NCBI RefSeq assembly: GCF_029504655.1
Contig: NZ_JAQFIL010000001.1
Span: forward strand, 7,660,001 to 7,724,000
DNA length: 64,000 nt
Source of the DNA: Catalinimonas alkaloidigena
GTDB lineage: Bacteria; Bacteroidota; Bacteroidia; Cytophagales; Cyclobacteriaceae
Direction of reading: 5' to 3'
Positions within the stretch are counted from its first letter, which is position 1. Every line of letters begins with the position of its first letter. Below are positions 18,394-27,857 of the stretch, in pieces. The translations under genes were made by a program, and so were the position numbers. The notes beneath the pieces were generated by a model. That model saw only the letters and a program-made list of their open reading frames with translations, was not told where the DNA came from and did no database searches.

Positions 18394-19296
18394 TCAAAAA
18401 AATATTTCCTGGGCTAAGCGATAGGTATTGGCGTGTGCCTCAACAATATGTGCTATCTGGGAAGAATATCCACCTCCCATGCTCAGGGCTATTGGAATCT
18501 TATTTTCTTTAGCCCTTTTTAGTACTACCCTATCCCTTTCTCTACACCCGGCAATGCTTAAGCTTAGCCTTCCGAGTTTATCGGAGGCCAATACATCTAC
18601 TCCTGATTGAAAAAAAATAAAATCAGGTTGTACTTCATTAATAAGTTGATCCAGATAATTGTTTAATAGGCTTAGATAGGTACTATCATCAGTTCCATCG
18701 GCTAACGGTATATCCAGGTCAGACTTTTCTTTATACATAGGATAATTTTTGGCTCCATGCATACTGAAAGTAAATACTGATGGCTGATCACAAAAAATTT
18801 GCGCTGTACCATTACCCTGATGTACATCCAGGTCTACAATTAATATTTGTTTTGCCAGCTGTTTTTCCAGTAAATAATTGGCGGCAATGGCGATGTCATT
18901 GAGAAGGCAAAACCCTTCTCCCCTATCAGTAAAAGCATGATGCGTGCCTCCGGCAATATTGAAGGCGACACCATATTCTAAGGCGAAAAGTGCAGCCTGC
19001 AAAGTCCCCTGCATAATGGTGATCTCTCTTTGCACAAGCTGTTCAGACATAGGAAAGCCGGTCTTTCGGATTTCCGATCGGCTTAGCTCCTGATTTTTAA
19101 GCCTTTGCCAATAAGTAATGTCATGGGTATTGGTGATGTATTGTTCATCAAGGGGGTAAGGTTGAAATAAGTTCTCCTCTGTAATAGTACCTTCATAGAG
19201 TAATTGCTCAGGAATGAGGTTATACTTGATCATAGGAAAGCGGTGGTTTTCCGGTAAGGGATGTGCATAGATTTCATCCCAGGCAATCTTTAACAT
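18394..19296 (-). CDS. Histone-deacetylase-family deacetylase
   Basis: 300 residues from the Met at 19296 (MLKIAWDEIYAHPLPENHRF is the family N-terminus; an ATG 27 bp upstream adds MLRIKTFYC). Catalytic features of zinc deacetylases are complete: His119/His120 (GGTHHAF), Asp157 and His159 (DLDVHQGNG), Asp239 (LASDKLG) and Tyr277 (GGGYS). Bacterial relatives act on acetylated proteins, polyamines or short-chain acyl compounds (AcuC-like, class IV-like). Cytoplasmic. The upstream gene on the same strand ends 103 bp away. Substrate not deducible. Confidence 0.93.
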   Translation of the reverse strand: MLKIAWDEIYAHPLPENHRFPMIKYNLIPEQLLYEGTITEENLFQPYPLDEQYITNTHDITYWQRLKNQELSRSEIRKTGFPMSEQLVQREITIMQGTLQAALFALEYGVAFNIAGGTHHAFTDRGEGFCLLNDIAIAANYLLEKQLAKQILIVDLDVHQGNGTAQIFCDQPSVFTFSMHGAKNYPMYKEKSDLDIPLADGTDDSTYLSLLNNYLDQLINEVQPDFIFFQSGVDVLASDKLGRLSLSIAGCRERDRVVLKRAKENKIPIALSMGGGYSSQIAHIVEAHANTYRLAQEIFF

Positions 19297-19399
19297 GCAG
19301 TAAAATGTCTTAATTCTTAACAATCAACACATGTCATGCCTCAGAGTTTAAGATCTCAATAAAATTTCTACGGAACAATTACTTGATAAGCTCCGGAAA

Positions 19400-22300
19400 C
19401 TATCTAATGATGGTGACGCTTCCGGTTTTGCTACCGGCTTCTTCTCCGCAGTCAATCAGATAAAAGTAGACTCCATCCGCTACGGCCCTACCATGAATGG
19501 TACCGTCCCAGCCACTGGCATTATTGTAATTTTCTATTTCAGCCAGCTTACTTCCTAAGCGGTCAAAAATGGTGAGTTTACAATCGGGAAACAGATCCAT
19601 TCTTTCCACATACCAGGTGTCATGGCGACCATCATTATTGGGAGTAAATGCTTTGTCAGGAGCTACATCCAGTGAGCGATCCACATTGAGGGTATAGCTA
19701 ACGGTAGTTTGGCACCCCTCTGTATTGGTCACTATACAAGTATAAGTAGTAGAAATGAGAGGCCGAGCAATAGGGTTAGCAATCGTACTGTCGCTAAGTG
19801 AAGTCCCTGGTGACCATATGTAAGAAGCCCCCCCACTGGCATTTAGCTGCAAAGTGTCTCCTAAAGAGATTCTGTCAGATGACGCATTTATGTTTGCTTC
19901 AGGATTATCAGCTTGTACTATTTCTATACTGGCTGTTTCTGTACAGTGGGCATCAGTTAAGGCTGTGAGTGTATAGATGCCTGCTTCATTTACAGTGATA
20001 TTGGTTCCGCTTTCACCATTATCCCAGGCATAAGAGGCAAAACCTTCATTAGCAGCAATTTCTAGCTGTTCATCAGGACATAAATTAGGGCTTCCGAGTG
20101 TTTCAATGTATAGCTCAGGAATATCAATAATCGTTACTTCCTGAGTATATGTGTCTTTTACACTATTATTATCGGCAATAATTTTTAAACTGACTGTATA
20201 AGTACCTGCTTCAGCAAATGAATGGCTCACAGAAGCTTCATTTTGATTGTTACTTTCATCTCCGAAGCTCCACTGGTAGCTGATATCCTGTCCATTGATC
20301 GTAGTAGGGCTGACAGATACGTCTAATGTTTGATTAAGGCATACACTCGCCGGTATGTCTATTTGGGCACGTGCTATTTCTATGGGGCTGCTTTCTTTGG
20401 TACAGCCGGTTTCATTTTGGATAGTAGCGGTATAGCTGCCTGGCTCAGTTACATTGAGGGTAGTTGTGGTCGCCCCACTAATGAGCTGACCATCTTTTTT
20501 CCAACTATAAGTGCTTCCTAGCACAGCTTCTACATTTAACGTAGCCTGTCCGTCTTCAAAGAGTACCAGCGGATCATCAGAGGTGATGCTAATAGATTCA
20601 GGTTCGCTCACCTTGATATATGTTTTAGTAGTGTCACTCACGCAGCCCCCGTCTTGTTCGCCTGCTTTGACATAAAGTACATACCAGCCTTCATTATCTT
20701 TGCTGGCATTATTGATGACCGGGTTTTGCTCATTGGAAGTAAATCCGTTGGGGCCGGTCCAGAAGAAGCGTGCGTTTACATTTTGGGCTCTTAGTATAAT
20801 TCTGTCGCCAAAACAGAATGCTTCTTCAGGATTTATATCAATGATAGTAGGTTTATCCGGCACAAATCCTTCTGGGCGAACTACCTGCACTACATTAGAA
20901 ACGATCTCGTTACAGTCAAAGCCGTTGTGAGATGAGGATAATTTTACTCTGTAATAAGCCTCATTAAGAGTGGTGAAAGTAAAGATAGAATCAGTGGCAG
21001 CGGCAAGGGGGGTAAAACTATTGCCATCGGCTGAACTTTCCCATTGGTAGGTGACCCCAATGGCTTTGGTTACTGAAAGCTCATAGGGGAGCAGATCACA
21101 TACTCCTAATCCATTTTGAGGTTCTAAAATGGGCTTAACACAGTTTCGGTTAAGCTGAACGGTGATTACATCGCTAGCAATTTCCGCATAGGCAAGGTCA
21201 GGCTTACCGTCGCCATTGAGGTCTCCGGCACGTACACTCTGTATCCCCTCGCTGCTAAGAATGGTTTTTTTAGTATTGAAATCCAGGCTGCTTTCGGTAC
21301 TTTGATTGAGTAAGACTACCAGTCGGTTCCCGGAGGCGGAAGCGTACAGAATATCCAGTTTGCCATTGCCATCCATATCGGCAAGTTCCAGACCGTCCCT
21401 TCCAATACTGATCTGGTCGATACGTAGGGCATCTGTAAAAGATAAGGACTGAGCAGTAGAAGTATTTTTGAATATCCCAACATAAGACTTATTGATGATG
21501 ATAATCTCAGGCTTGCCATCACCATTCAAGTCTCCGGCTCGCATGTTAGTGGTCAGGCCAGAGGTACTCAATTCCAGATGCTCACTGAAACTGATATTGC
21601 CGGGACTGCTGCTGTTTTTAATTATATAAATCCCACTACCTTCATCTTCTGAAACCATAATATCAAATTTCCCATCTCCATCCAGGTCTTCAATATCTAT
21701 ACCGCTAATCTTTTCATTATTGATATTGAACTGCTGAAAAGGAAGAATAGGTGTAGGATTGAAACTGATGTCCCCCTCGCTACTGGTATTTCTAAATATT
21801 GAAATTACACCATCAACTGTAATTGTAGTTACTATAATTTCTGGCTTCCCATCTCCATCCAGGTCTTTGATATCCATTCTGGCAGATGAATTACCATCTA
21901 CTGTATAGGAAAGGGGAGGGGTAGTCTCATTAAACTTTATTTCATCACTTACAGTGGTATCGGTTATGTTTTTGTGAATATAAATTCTCTCTTTATTGGT
22001 ATTTGAGTTTGAAGCTGAAAATACTAAGTCAGCAAAACCATCACCGTCCAGATCTCCACAACGTACCCAACGTGTGTCTGCACCTAACTCAAATTCTCTC
22101 TGTGTAAAATTTACAGAACTGATGTCAGGAGAAGTATTTTCCAGTATGGTAATTTCATCATTCTTCAAGTCGGAAGTGGCGATATCTACCTTGCCATCCA
22201 GGTTAAAATCACACATGCAGAGGTTGGCCAAATCATTCCCTGACGATGGAAAGGAGATGGGAGCTTCTAACTGACTGTTCTCGAAGCCTTGCCCGTCAAA

Positions 22301-22621
22301 GCTTAAGGTAAAATTTTGTGTGGAGTATGCGGTAAGCTGTGTATCCAGCCTTGTGACGGAAATACTACCGTAGGTAGCTCCGGCAGGTACTTTGACTTTG
22401 ATGGTACCATCAGTGAGTGATACAATCTCTCCGGCAGCAGCACCAAACATTACAAGTATGTTGTTTTGATCAGCGCCAAAATTTTGACCGCTAATGGTAA
22501 CGATTTCCTCTACAGTGCCATAGGTTCTGTCAATGTTATTGATGACAGGGGCTTGAGCATGTACATGCTGTAAGACAGTGAGTATGAGGACGAACGCAAG
22601 TAGATATCGGTAGGATTGCAT
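19400..22621 (-). CDS. Large secreted surface protein with FG-GAP/VCBS repeats and gliding-type C-terminal domain
   Basis: 1073 residues. Order: signal peptide (1-22), IPT/TIG domain (about 25-110, TYGTVEEIVTISGQNFGADQ region), FG-GAP/VCBS-type propeller repeats (about 125-500; repeated DLDGDGKPEI and DLNGDGKPDL calcium-binding loops), several Ig-like and PKD domains (about 500-970; YQWSFGDESN), and a type B gliding-motility-associated C-terminal domain (about 985-1073; DKAFTPNNDGRHDTW, LTIFDRLGSKL, SGWDGTIHG, ADGVYFYLI). The last domain is a T9SS export signal. The propeller resembles integrin-type ligand-binding modules, so an adhesin or glycan-binding role is plausible but not shown. Monocistronic. 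Confidence 0.92.
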   Translation of the reverse strand: MQSYRYLLAFVLILTVLQHVHAQAPVINNIDRTYGTVEEIVTISGQNFGADQNNILVMFGAAAGEIVSLTDGTIKVKVPAGATYGSISVTRLDTQLTAYSTQNFTLSFDGQGFENSQLEAPISFPSSGNDLANLCMCDFNLDGKVDIATSDLKNDEITILENTSPDISSVNFTQREFELGADTRWVRCGDLDGDGFADLVFSASNSNTNKERIYIHKNITDTTVSDEIKFNETTPPLSYTVDGNSSARMDIKDLDGDGKPEIIVTTITVDGVISIFRNTSSEGDISFNPTPILPFQQFNINNEKISGIDIEDLDGDGKFDIMVSEDEGSGIYIIKNSSSPGNISFSEHLELSTSGLTTNMRAGDLNGDGKPEIIIINKSYVGIFKNTSTAQSLSFTDALRIDQISIGRDGLELADMDGNGKLDILYASASGNRLVVLLNQSTESSLDFNTKKTILSSEGIQSVRAGDLNGDGKPDLAYAEIASDVITVQLNRNCVKPILEPQNGLGVCDLLPYELSVTKAIGVTYQWESSADGNSFTPLAAATDSIFTFTTLNEAYYRVKLSSSHNGFDCNEIVSNVVQVVRPEGFVPDKPTIIDINPEEAFCFGDRIILRAQNVNARFFWTGPNGFTSNEQNPVINNASKDNEGWYVLYVKAGEQDGGCVSDTTKTYIKVSEPESISITSDDPLVLFEDGQATLNVEAVLGSTYSWKKDGQLISGATTTTLNVTEPGSYTATIQNETGCTKESSPIEIARAQIDIPASVCLNQTLDVSVSPTTINGQDISYQWSFGDESNNQNEASVSHSFAEAGTYTVSLKIIADNNSVKDTYTQEVTIIDIPELYIETLGSPNLCPDEQLEIAANEGFASYAWDNGESGTNITVNEAGIYTLTALTDAHCTETASIEIVQADNPEANINASSDRISLGDTLQLNASGGASYIWSPGTSLSDSTIANPIARPLISTTYTCIVTNTEGCQTTVSYTLNVDRSLDVAPDKAFTPNNDGRHDTWYVERMDLFPDCKLTIFDRLGSKLAEIENYNNASGWDGTIHGRAVADGVYFYLIDCGEEAGSKTGSVTIIR

Positions 22622-22833
22622 AAGATTCCTGAATAAGTCAATTCAATCAGACAAGATAAGTCCTGTTACCTCCATAAGCCCTCAAACAGTGTGGAGAAGC
22701 CAACCTTTGTAATATCTTTTGATAGAATGAACAAAACTAAAAAAGGGCTTTTTAGAGGATTTTTCTTAAATAGGGGAGAGTTGTATTTATAGACCTTGTT
22801 GAATCTTTTTTTCAAAATCATAAAGCTGATTTT

Positions 22834-23460
22834 ATGGATGCGTTATTATTAGTGGATATTCAGAATGACTTTTTATCGGGAGGTGCACTGGAGGTAGAAG
22901 AAGGCGACCAGATTGTACCTGTAGTGAATGACCTTCAGCCTTATTTTGACCTGGTAGTGGCTACCCAGGATTTTCACCCGGCTGATCATGCTAGCTTTGC
23001 CGCTAACCATGAAGGTAAAAAGCCGGGAGACCACATTGATTTAGGCGGTTTAGATCAGATTCTCTGGCCGGTACACTGTGTACAGGGTTCTGAAGGAGCT
23101 GAGTTTTCCAAAGATCTGAACATGGACAAAGTCGCTACTGTAGTAAAGAAAGGCCTGGATAAAAATATTGACAGTTATAGTGGGTTTTACGATAATGGAC
23201 ATAAACGTGCCACCGGCCTAAGCAAGTATCTGAAAGACAAAGGAGTTGATAGAGTATTTATCACTGGCTTAGCAGCTGATGTCTGTGTAAAGTTTACTGC
23301 CCTGGATGCCCTGAAAGAAGGCTTTGAGACAGTAGTGATCAAAGATGCTACGCGGGCAGTCAATTTACAGGAAGGTGATTATGAGAAAACTATGGAAGAA
23401 CTGAGAGAAGAAGGGGTGAAAGTGATGCAGAGCAAAGACGTAGTGAAGATGAAAACCTGA
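22834..23460 (+). CDS. pncA: Nicotinamidase/pyrazinamidase
   Basis: 208 residues, cytoplasmic, isochorismatase-like fold. It deamidates nicotinamide to nicotinate for NAD salvage. The catalytic triad is Asp8 (LLVDIQNDF), Lys105 or Lys106 (VVKKG) and Cys151 (LAADVCVKFT); the metal site is Asp46, His48 and His52 (ATQDFHPADH). WPVHCVQGSEGAEF is a family signature. It converges on gapA, with a terminator between them that has its T-run on the minus side. Confidence 0.97.
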   Translation: MDALLLVDIQNDFLSGGALEVEEGDQIVPVVNDLQPYFDLVVATQDFHPADHASFAANHEGKKPGDHIDLGGLDQILWPVHCVQGSEGAEFSKDLNMDKVATVVKKGLDKNIDSYSGFYDNGHKRATGLSKYLKDKGVDRVFITGLAADVCVKFTALDALKEGFETVVIKDATRAVNLQEGDYEKTMEELREEGVKVMQSKDVVKMKT

Positions 23461-23474
23461 GTCTGTGCTTACCT

Positions 23475-23511
23475 AAAAAAAGAAAGCTCTGCCAAATAAA
23501 AGGCAGAGCTT
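23475..23511 (-). terminator. Intrinsic terminator of gapA
   Basis: A perfect 10-bp stem (23484-23493 and 23502-23511) with an 8-nt loop. Read on the minus strand it ends in TC and seven T (23481-23475). On the plus strand the stem also follows pncA, but without a T-run. Confidence 0.88.
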
Positions 23512-23535
23512 CATAAAGAATTATTTTGAGCAAGA

Positions 23536-24593
<1,058 letters not shown>

Positions 24594-24736
24594 TTTTAGA
24601 TCGTAGTTAAGAGAATATATACACTTCGATTATACTCGTTTTAATAAAACTTGTTTAGGAATATTGGTGTTAGTATGACTGAAATGCTTTATTTGGAGAC
24701 ATTTGAACTCTATTTCAAGAAAAATAGCGTCATCGT

Positions 24737-24767
24737 TTTGCAATTTTAAAACAGCGCTTTATATTTG
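24737..24767 (+). promoter_or_regulatory. Promoter of the tRNA-Glu pair
   Basis: TTTG (24737-24740), 19-bp spacer, TATATTTG (24760-24767): both boxes match the Bacteroidota housekeeping consensus TTTG / TAnnTTTG. The -7 box ends 28 bp before the first tRNA. Confidence 0.78.
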
Positions 24768-24795
24768 CGGTCTCAAAACCAAAAGAGGTTAACAT

Positions 24796-24867
24796 GGTCC
24801 GTTCGTCTAGGGGTTAGGACGCCAGGTTTTCATCCTGGTAACAGGGGTTCGATTCCCCTACGGACTA
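24796..24867 (+). tRNA. tRNA-Glu (anticodon UUC), copy 1
   Basis: A full cloverleaf can be drawn: 7-bp acceptor stem (with one G-U closing pair), D-arm, anticodon stem CCAGG/CCTGG with loop TTTTCAT (anticodon TTC), and T-arm with GTTCGATT. No CCA is encoded; the bases after the discriminator A are CTT, so CCA must be added enzymatically. Confidence 0.96.
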
Positions 24868-24942
24868 CTTAAATTTTGTTTAATTCACTTTCTCACTGTT
24901 TGCAATTGAGAAAAACTTTCGCCACGCTGAGTGGTGATTGAC

Positions 24943-25017
24943 GGTCCGTTCGTCTAGGGGTTAGGACGCCAGGTTTTCATCCTGGTAACAGGGGTTCGAT
25001 TCCCCTACGGACTACCA
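24943..25017 (+). tRNA. tRNA-Glu (anticodon UUC), copy 2
   Basis: Identical in all 72 positions to the copy at 24796-24867, but here CCA is encoded (25015-25017). The 75-bp spacer between the copies contains no other RNA. The last A of CCA is also the first base of the terminator stem. Confidence 0.96.
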
Positions 25018-25048
25018 AAGTCCTTGTCATTACGACAAGGACTTTTTT
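25017..25048 (+). terminator. Strong intrinsic terminator of the tRNA-Glu operon
   Basis: Perfect 12-bp arms 25017-25028 and 25034-25045 around a 5-nt loop, with six T at 25043-25048. Confidence 0.92.
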
Positions 25049-25229
25049 ATTTTACACCCTTCCGCGTTCTTATCCGCACTTAATGTTATTGGTTTACAGC
25101 CTTAACTTATGGAAGCACACGAAAAATTCCGGTCCTTTATGCGGTTGGCGTTATTGTTTTAGCTCGGTAATTGCTGGCCCGGAAAACGTTTTGAAGAGCA
25201 TGTAAAATTGACTCGCCTATCACGGAGGT

Positions 25230-25583
25230 ATGGCAACTGCTAATCGGATAGCTCCTGTCGGAGAAACTTTCAGCTGTATTGAAGGTGTATTACAGACTGT
25301 AGAAATACATGGGAAAGAGCAATTCGGGCAAGGGTTTCTTGACTTGATCGAAGAAGGAGCTTATCTGTATAATTCGGAGCCTCCCGCTCACACGCTTACT
25401 ATTGCGGAGTCTGTGTCTAACAATGGCAGTATTGCCTTTGTGCATCCATCGTATGGGCGTAAGCGGTTTTCTTACGCTACCCTTTAGATAAGACCAAAAA
25501 CTTATGTGCTGGGCAGAAGCTATCAGGTTTATGAGCCCCTTGAAGAAATCATAACGCAGATAGCTGAATATTGCGTAGCCTAA
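25230..25583 (+). pseudogene. Broken ORF downstream of the tRNA-Glu genes
   Basis: Frame 25230-25583 reads through 117 codons with one in-frame TAG at 25485. Both halves look protein-like (for example GFLDLIEEGAYLYNSEPPAH and KTYVLGRSYQVYEPLEEI). No family was recognised. The 180 bp between the terminator and this frame also has no intact gene. Candidate for a decayed insertion next to a tRNA; it could also be non-coding chance. Confidence 0.25.
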
Positions 25584-25601
25584 AAACACTTTCTTTGTCA
25601 T

Positions 25602-26222
25602 TTAGCGTTTACTCACAATGTCAATATATTCGTACATGCCTTTGGTCGTAAGATAGGGTACGAGCATGCTAAAGGCAAGCATCGTGTAGTGCTTAAGTTT
25701 TTGTTGTTCATCCCCTTCATACAATACCTCGGCATGCCCTATCCAGGCATCCGATAAGAGGCTCAGTTGCTCAGTTAGGTGAGCATACTGGCTGACAGGA
25801 ATATCATTTTTGAAAATTCCCTCTTGCGTTAAAGCTTCTGTAAATTGTGAGAGCTGCTGTTTTCGTGTATGCGTCAGTGCTCGGTAGTGTAGTTGTATCT
25901 TAGGATATTTACGCATGATGGCTACAAAATCTGCCATTAAAAAACGATAGGCATAGAGCTTATGGTATACATATGACAAGGTCTGGTAAACCAGATGCAG
26001 GCTAAAACTTTGTGCTTCAAATTGGGTAAGCTGCTGGTCGAAAGCCTCTACAAGTTGCATATACAGAGCATATACTAAATCCTCTTTGGTGCGGAAGTGG
26101 TACCGTAAGTTACCATCACTGATTTTTAGAGTGGCAGCGATATTTTTGGCTGAAGTACTCTCCAAGCCTCTTTCATTAAATAAGTCTTTGGCTGTTGCTA
26201 ATATTTTTTCTTTGGTATTCAT
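25602..26222 (-). CDS. TetR/AcrR-family transcriptional regulator
   Basis: 206 residues. The N-terminal helix-turn-helix is clear (TKEKILATAKDLFNERGLES, then TSAKNIAATLKISDGNLRYHF at about 22-43), followed by an all-helical ligand/dimer domain. It is divergent from an FAD monooxygenase gene, and two closely matching palindromes lie in the 87-bp gap, so it very likely represses both genes and is released by an unknown compound related to the monooxygenase substrate. Confidence 0.92.
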   Translation of the reverse strand: MNTKEKILATAKDLFNERGLESTSAKNIAATLKISDGNLRYHFRTKEDLVYALYMQLVEAFDQQLTQFEAQSFSLHLVYQTLSYVYHKLYAYRFLMADFVAIMRKYPKIQLHYRALTHTRKQQLSQFTEALTQEGIFKNDIPVSQYAHLTEQLSLLSDAWIGHAEVLYEGDEQQKLKHYTMLAFSMLVPYLTTKGMYEYIDIVSKR

Positions 26223-26236
26223 TATAAAAATTAGTA

Positions 26237-26252
26237 TAGCTCTACAGAGCTA
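26237..26252. promoter_or_regulatory. TetR operator O1 (predicted)
   Basis: Perfect palindrome TAGCTCT-AC-AGAGCTA, 15 bp before the tetR start codon. The same half-site recurs 45 bp away at O2. Position and symmetry suit autorepression of the regulator gene. Confidence 0.7.
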
Positions 26253-26271
26253 ATGTATGAAAATAATTTTA

Positions 26272-26279
26272 TACCTTTG
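26272..26279 (+). promoter_or_regulatory. -7 promoter element of the monooxygenase gene
   Basis: TACCTTTG matches TAnnTTTG, 30 bp before the ATG and between the two predicted operators. No good -33 TTTG is seen at the usual distance. Confidence 0.5.
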
Positions 26280-26281
26280 CT

Positions 26282-26299
26282 TTAGCCCTAAAGAGCTAA
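26282..26299. promoter_or_regulatory. TetR operator O2 (predicted)
   Basis: Palindrome TTAGCCCT-AA-AGAGCTAA with one mismatch, 10 bp before the monooxygenase ATG and just after its -7 box, where bound repressor would block transcription start. The right half equals that of O1 (AGAGCTAA). Confidence 0.68.
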
Positions 26300-26309
26300 T
26301 TTTAATGAC

Positions 26310-27452
26310 ATGAAAAAAATAGCAATAATCGGTGGAGGTATAGGCGGTTTATGCGCAGCTGTAGCCCTACAGCAAAAAGGTTTTGACGCTCAGGTGTACG
26401 AAAAAGCTCCGCAGCTAAAGGCAGTGGGAGCAGGGATAAGTCTTTCGGCCAATGCGGTACTGGCACTTCGGCAAATAAAGCTGGATGAGCCATTGATACA
26501 GGCAGGCAATATTTTGCGGCATATGCGTATTCTGGATGAAAAGGGAAAGCAGATTGCTGATACCAATCTTGAACCGGTTGAGCGAGAATTCGGAGCGGTA
26601 AACTTTTCCATCCACCGAGCGATACTGCATGAAATTTTGATGGAACATCTAACTCCCGGAAGTCTGCATTTGGGGAAGGCCTTGAGTAGTTTTCAGCAGC
26701 ACAAACAAGTTATGCGCTGTACTTTTGAAGACGGAGCAGAAGTTAGCGCTGATGCCGTTATTGCTTTTGATGGCATTCATTCTGCGGTGCGTAAGCAGTT
26801 ATTGCCTGAGTTGGACATAAGATACGCAGGTTATACCTGCTGGAGAGCTATTATAGATTATGTCCCTGAAGGATGGGAAGGGCATCAGGCTACCGAAACA
26901 TGGGGCAGAAATGGAAGGTTTGGAATCGTACCTATAGGCCATGGAAAACTGTACTGGTTTGCTACTGCCAATGCCCCTGAGCAAGATCAGCGAATGCGGT
27001 TTTTTGGAGTACAGGAACTAAGAAAACATTTTGAAAGCTACCATGCGCCAATTGATGATATCCTTAGTCATACGCGAGACGAGCATTTGATCTGGAACGA
27101 TATTATTGACCTTAAACCTATTCCTCAGTATGCTTTTGGCAGAGTAGCATTGGCTGGGGATGCAGCACATGCCACTACACCCAATATGGGCCAGGGTGCC
27201 TGCATGGCTATTGAAGATGCGATGGTCATAGCTAATTTGCTGGAAAGGTATGGGGTAGAAGAAGCATTTCAGAGATATGAAAGCCAGCGCATGAAAAGAA
27301 CTCATACCATTGTCAAGTCATCTTATCAGCTAGGAAAAGTAGCACAATGGGAAAATAAGCTGCTTGCAAAATTAAGAAATATTGCTTTTCGCTTAATCCC
27401 AGTGTCAGTACAGCAAAAACAGATCAGGCAGGTATATAATGTAAAATTATGA
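26310..27452 (+). CDS. FAD-dependent monooxygenase (class A flavoprotein hydroxylase)
   Basis: 380 residues. The FAD-binding GxGxxG (AIIGGGIGGLCAAVAL) is at the N-terminus, the DG motif is represented by AVIAFDGIHSAVR near 150, and the second FAD motif VALAGDAAHATTPNMGQG is near 280-297. The family hydroxylates aromatic or polyketide-like compounds with NAD(P)H and oxygen. The substrate is unknown; the TetR control suggests an inducible catabolic or detoxifying role. Kynurenine 3-monooxygenase was considered because of the dioxygenase 2 kb away, but the protein is shorter and lacks obvious membrane-anchoring C-terminus. Its 3' end overlaps the convergent response-regulator gene by 6 bp. Confidence 0.9.
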   Translation: MKKIAIIGGGIGGLCAAVALQQKGFDAQVYEKAPQLKAVGAGISLSANAVLALRQIKLDEPLIQAGNILRHMRILDEKGKQIADTNLEPVEREFGAVNFSIHRAILHEILMEHLTPGSLHLGKALSSFQQHKQVMRCTFEDGAEVSADAVIAFDGIHSAVRKQLLPELDIRYAGYTCWRAIIDYVPEGWEGHQATETWGRNGRFGIVPIGHGKLYWFATANAPEQDQRMRFFGVQELRKHFESYHAPIDDILSHTRDEHLIWNDIIDLKPIPQYAFGRVALAGDAAHATTPNMGQGACMAIEDAMVIANLLERYGVEEAFQRYESQRMKRTHTIVKSSYQLGKVAQWENKLLAKLRNIAFRLIPVSVQQKQIRQVYNVKL

Positions 27453-27842
27453 TTTTGAGGCGCTTTCGGAGAGCATCTCAACAAGCCTTTCTTTAGAAAG
27501 AGGCTTACTGATGAAGCGACTTACAGCGTCATATTGTAGTGCTTCCTCATTGTCCTTCTCCCGCACAGAACTGGTGAGAATGACTATTTCTGTCTGTGCA
27601 TATTGAGGATAGTAAAGCTCTTCGTATTTTTCTACAAAATCCACACCGCCCAGTTCAGGCATATTGAGGTCAAGAAGTATATAACGAGGAAACTTCTTTC
27701 CTTCTGAGTGAAGTTCCTTCAAGGCTTCTAATGCCTCTACGCCACTACTGTAGGTAACAAAAAGATCGGAATAGCCTGATTTCTCTATGAGCATCGCATA
27801 GATCTCAAGCGCATCTTCATCATCATCAATCATGAATATCAT
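27447..27842 (-). CDS. Single-domain response regulator (receiver only)
   Basis: 131 residues, one CheY-like receiver with no output domain: acidic pocket FMIDDDEDA, phospho-acceptor in ILLDLNMPELGG, switch Ser in ILTSSV and Lys in FISKPLS. Its ATG lies 15 bp after the stop of the PAS kinase gene, so it is the probable partner of that kinase. Output would be by protein contact or phosphotransfer. Confidence 0.93.
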   Translation of the reverse strand: MIFMIDDDEDALEIYAMLIEKSGYSDLFVTYSSGVEALEALKELHSEGKKFPRYILLDLNMPELGGVDFVEKYEELYYPQYAQTEIVILTSSVREKDNEEALQYDAVSRFISKPLSKERLVEMLSESASKS

Positions 27843-27857
27843 AACTGCTCAAATTTA

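Noticed and set aside
24796..25017. tRNA-Glu pair as attachment sites of an integrated element
   Set aside because: No integrase, no phage-like gene and no third partial copy of the tRNA end was found in the window.
26310..27452. Monooxygenase as kynurenine 3-monooxygenase, pairing with the dioxygenase at 29342
   Set aside because: Separated by an unrelated kinase pair, under its own TetR control, and too short; the pairing would rest on distance only.
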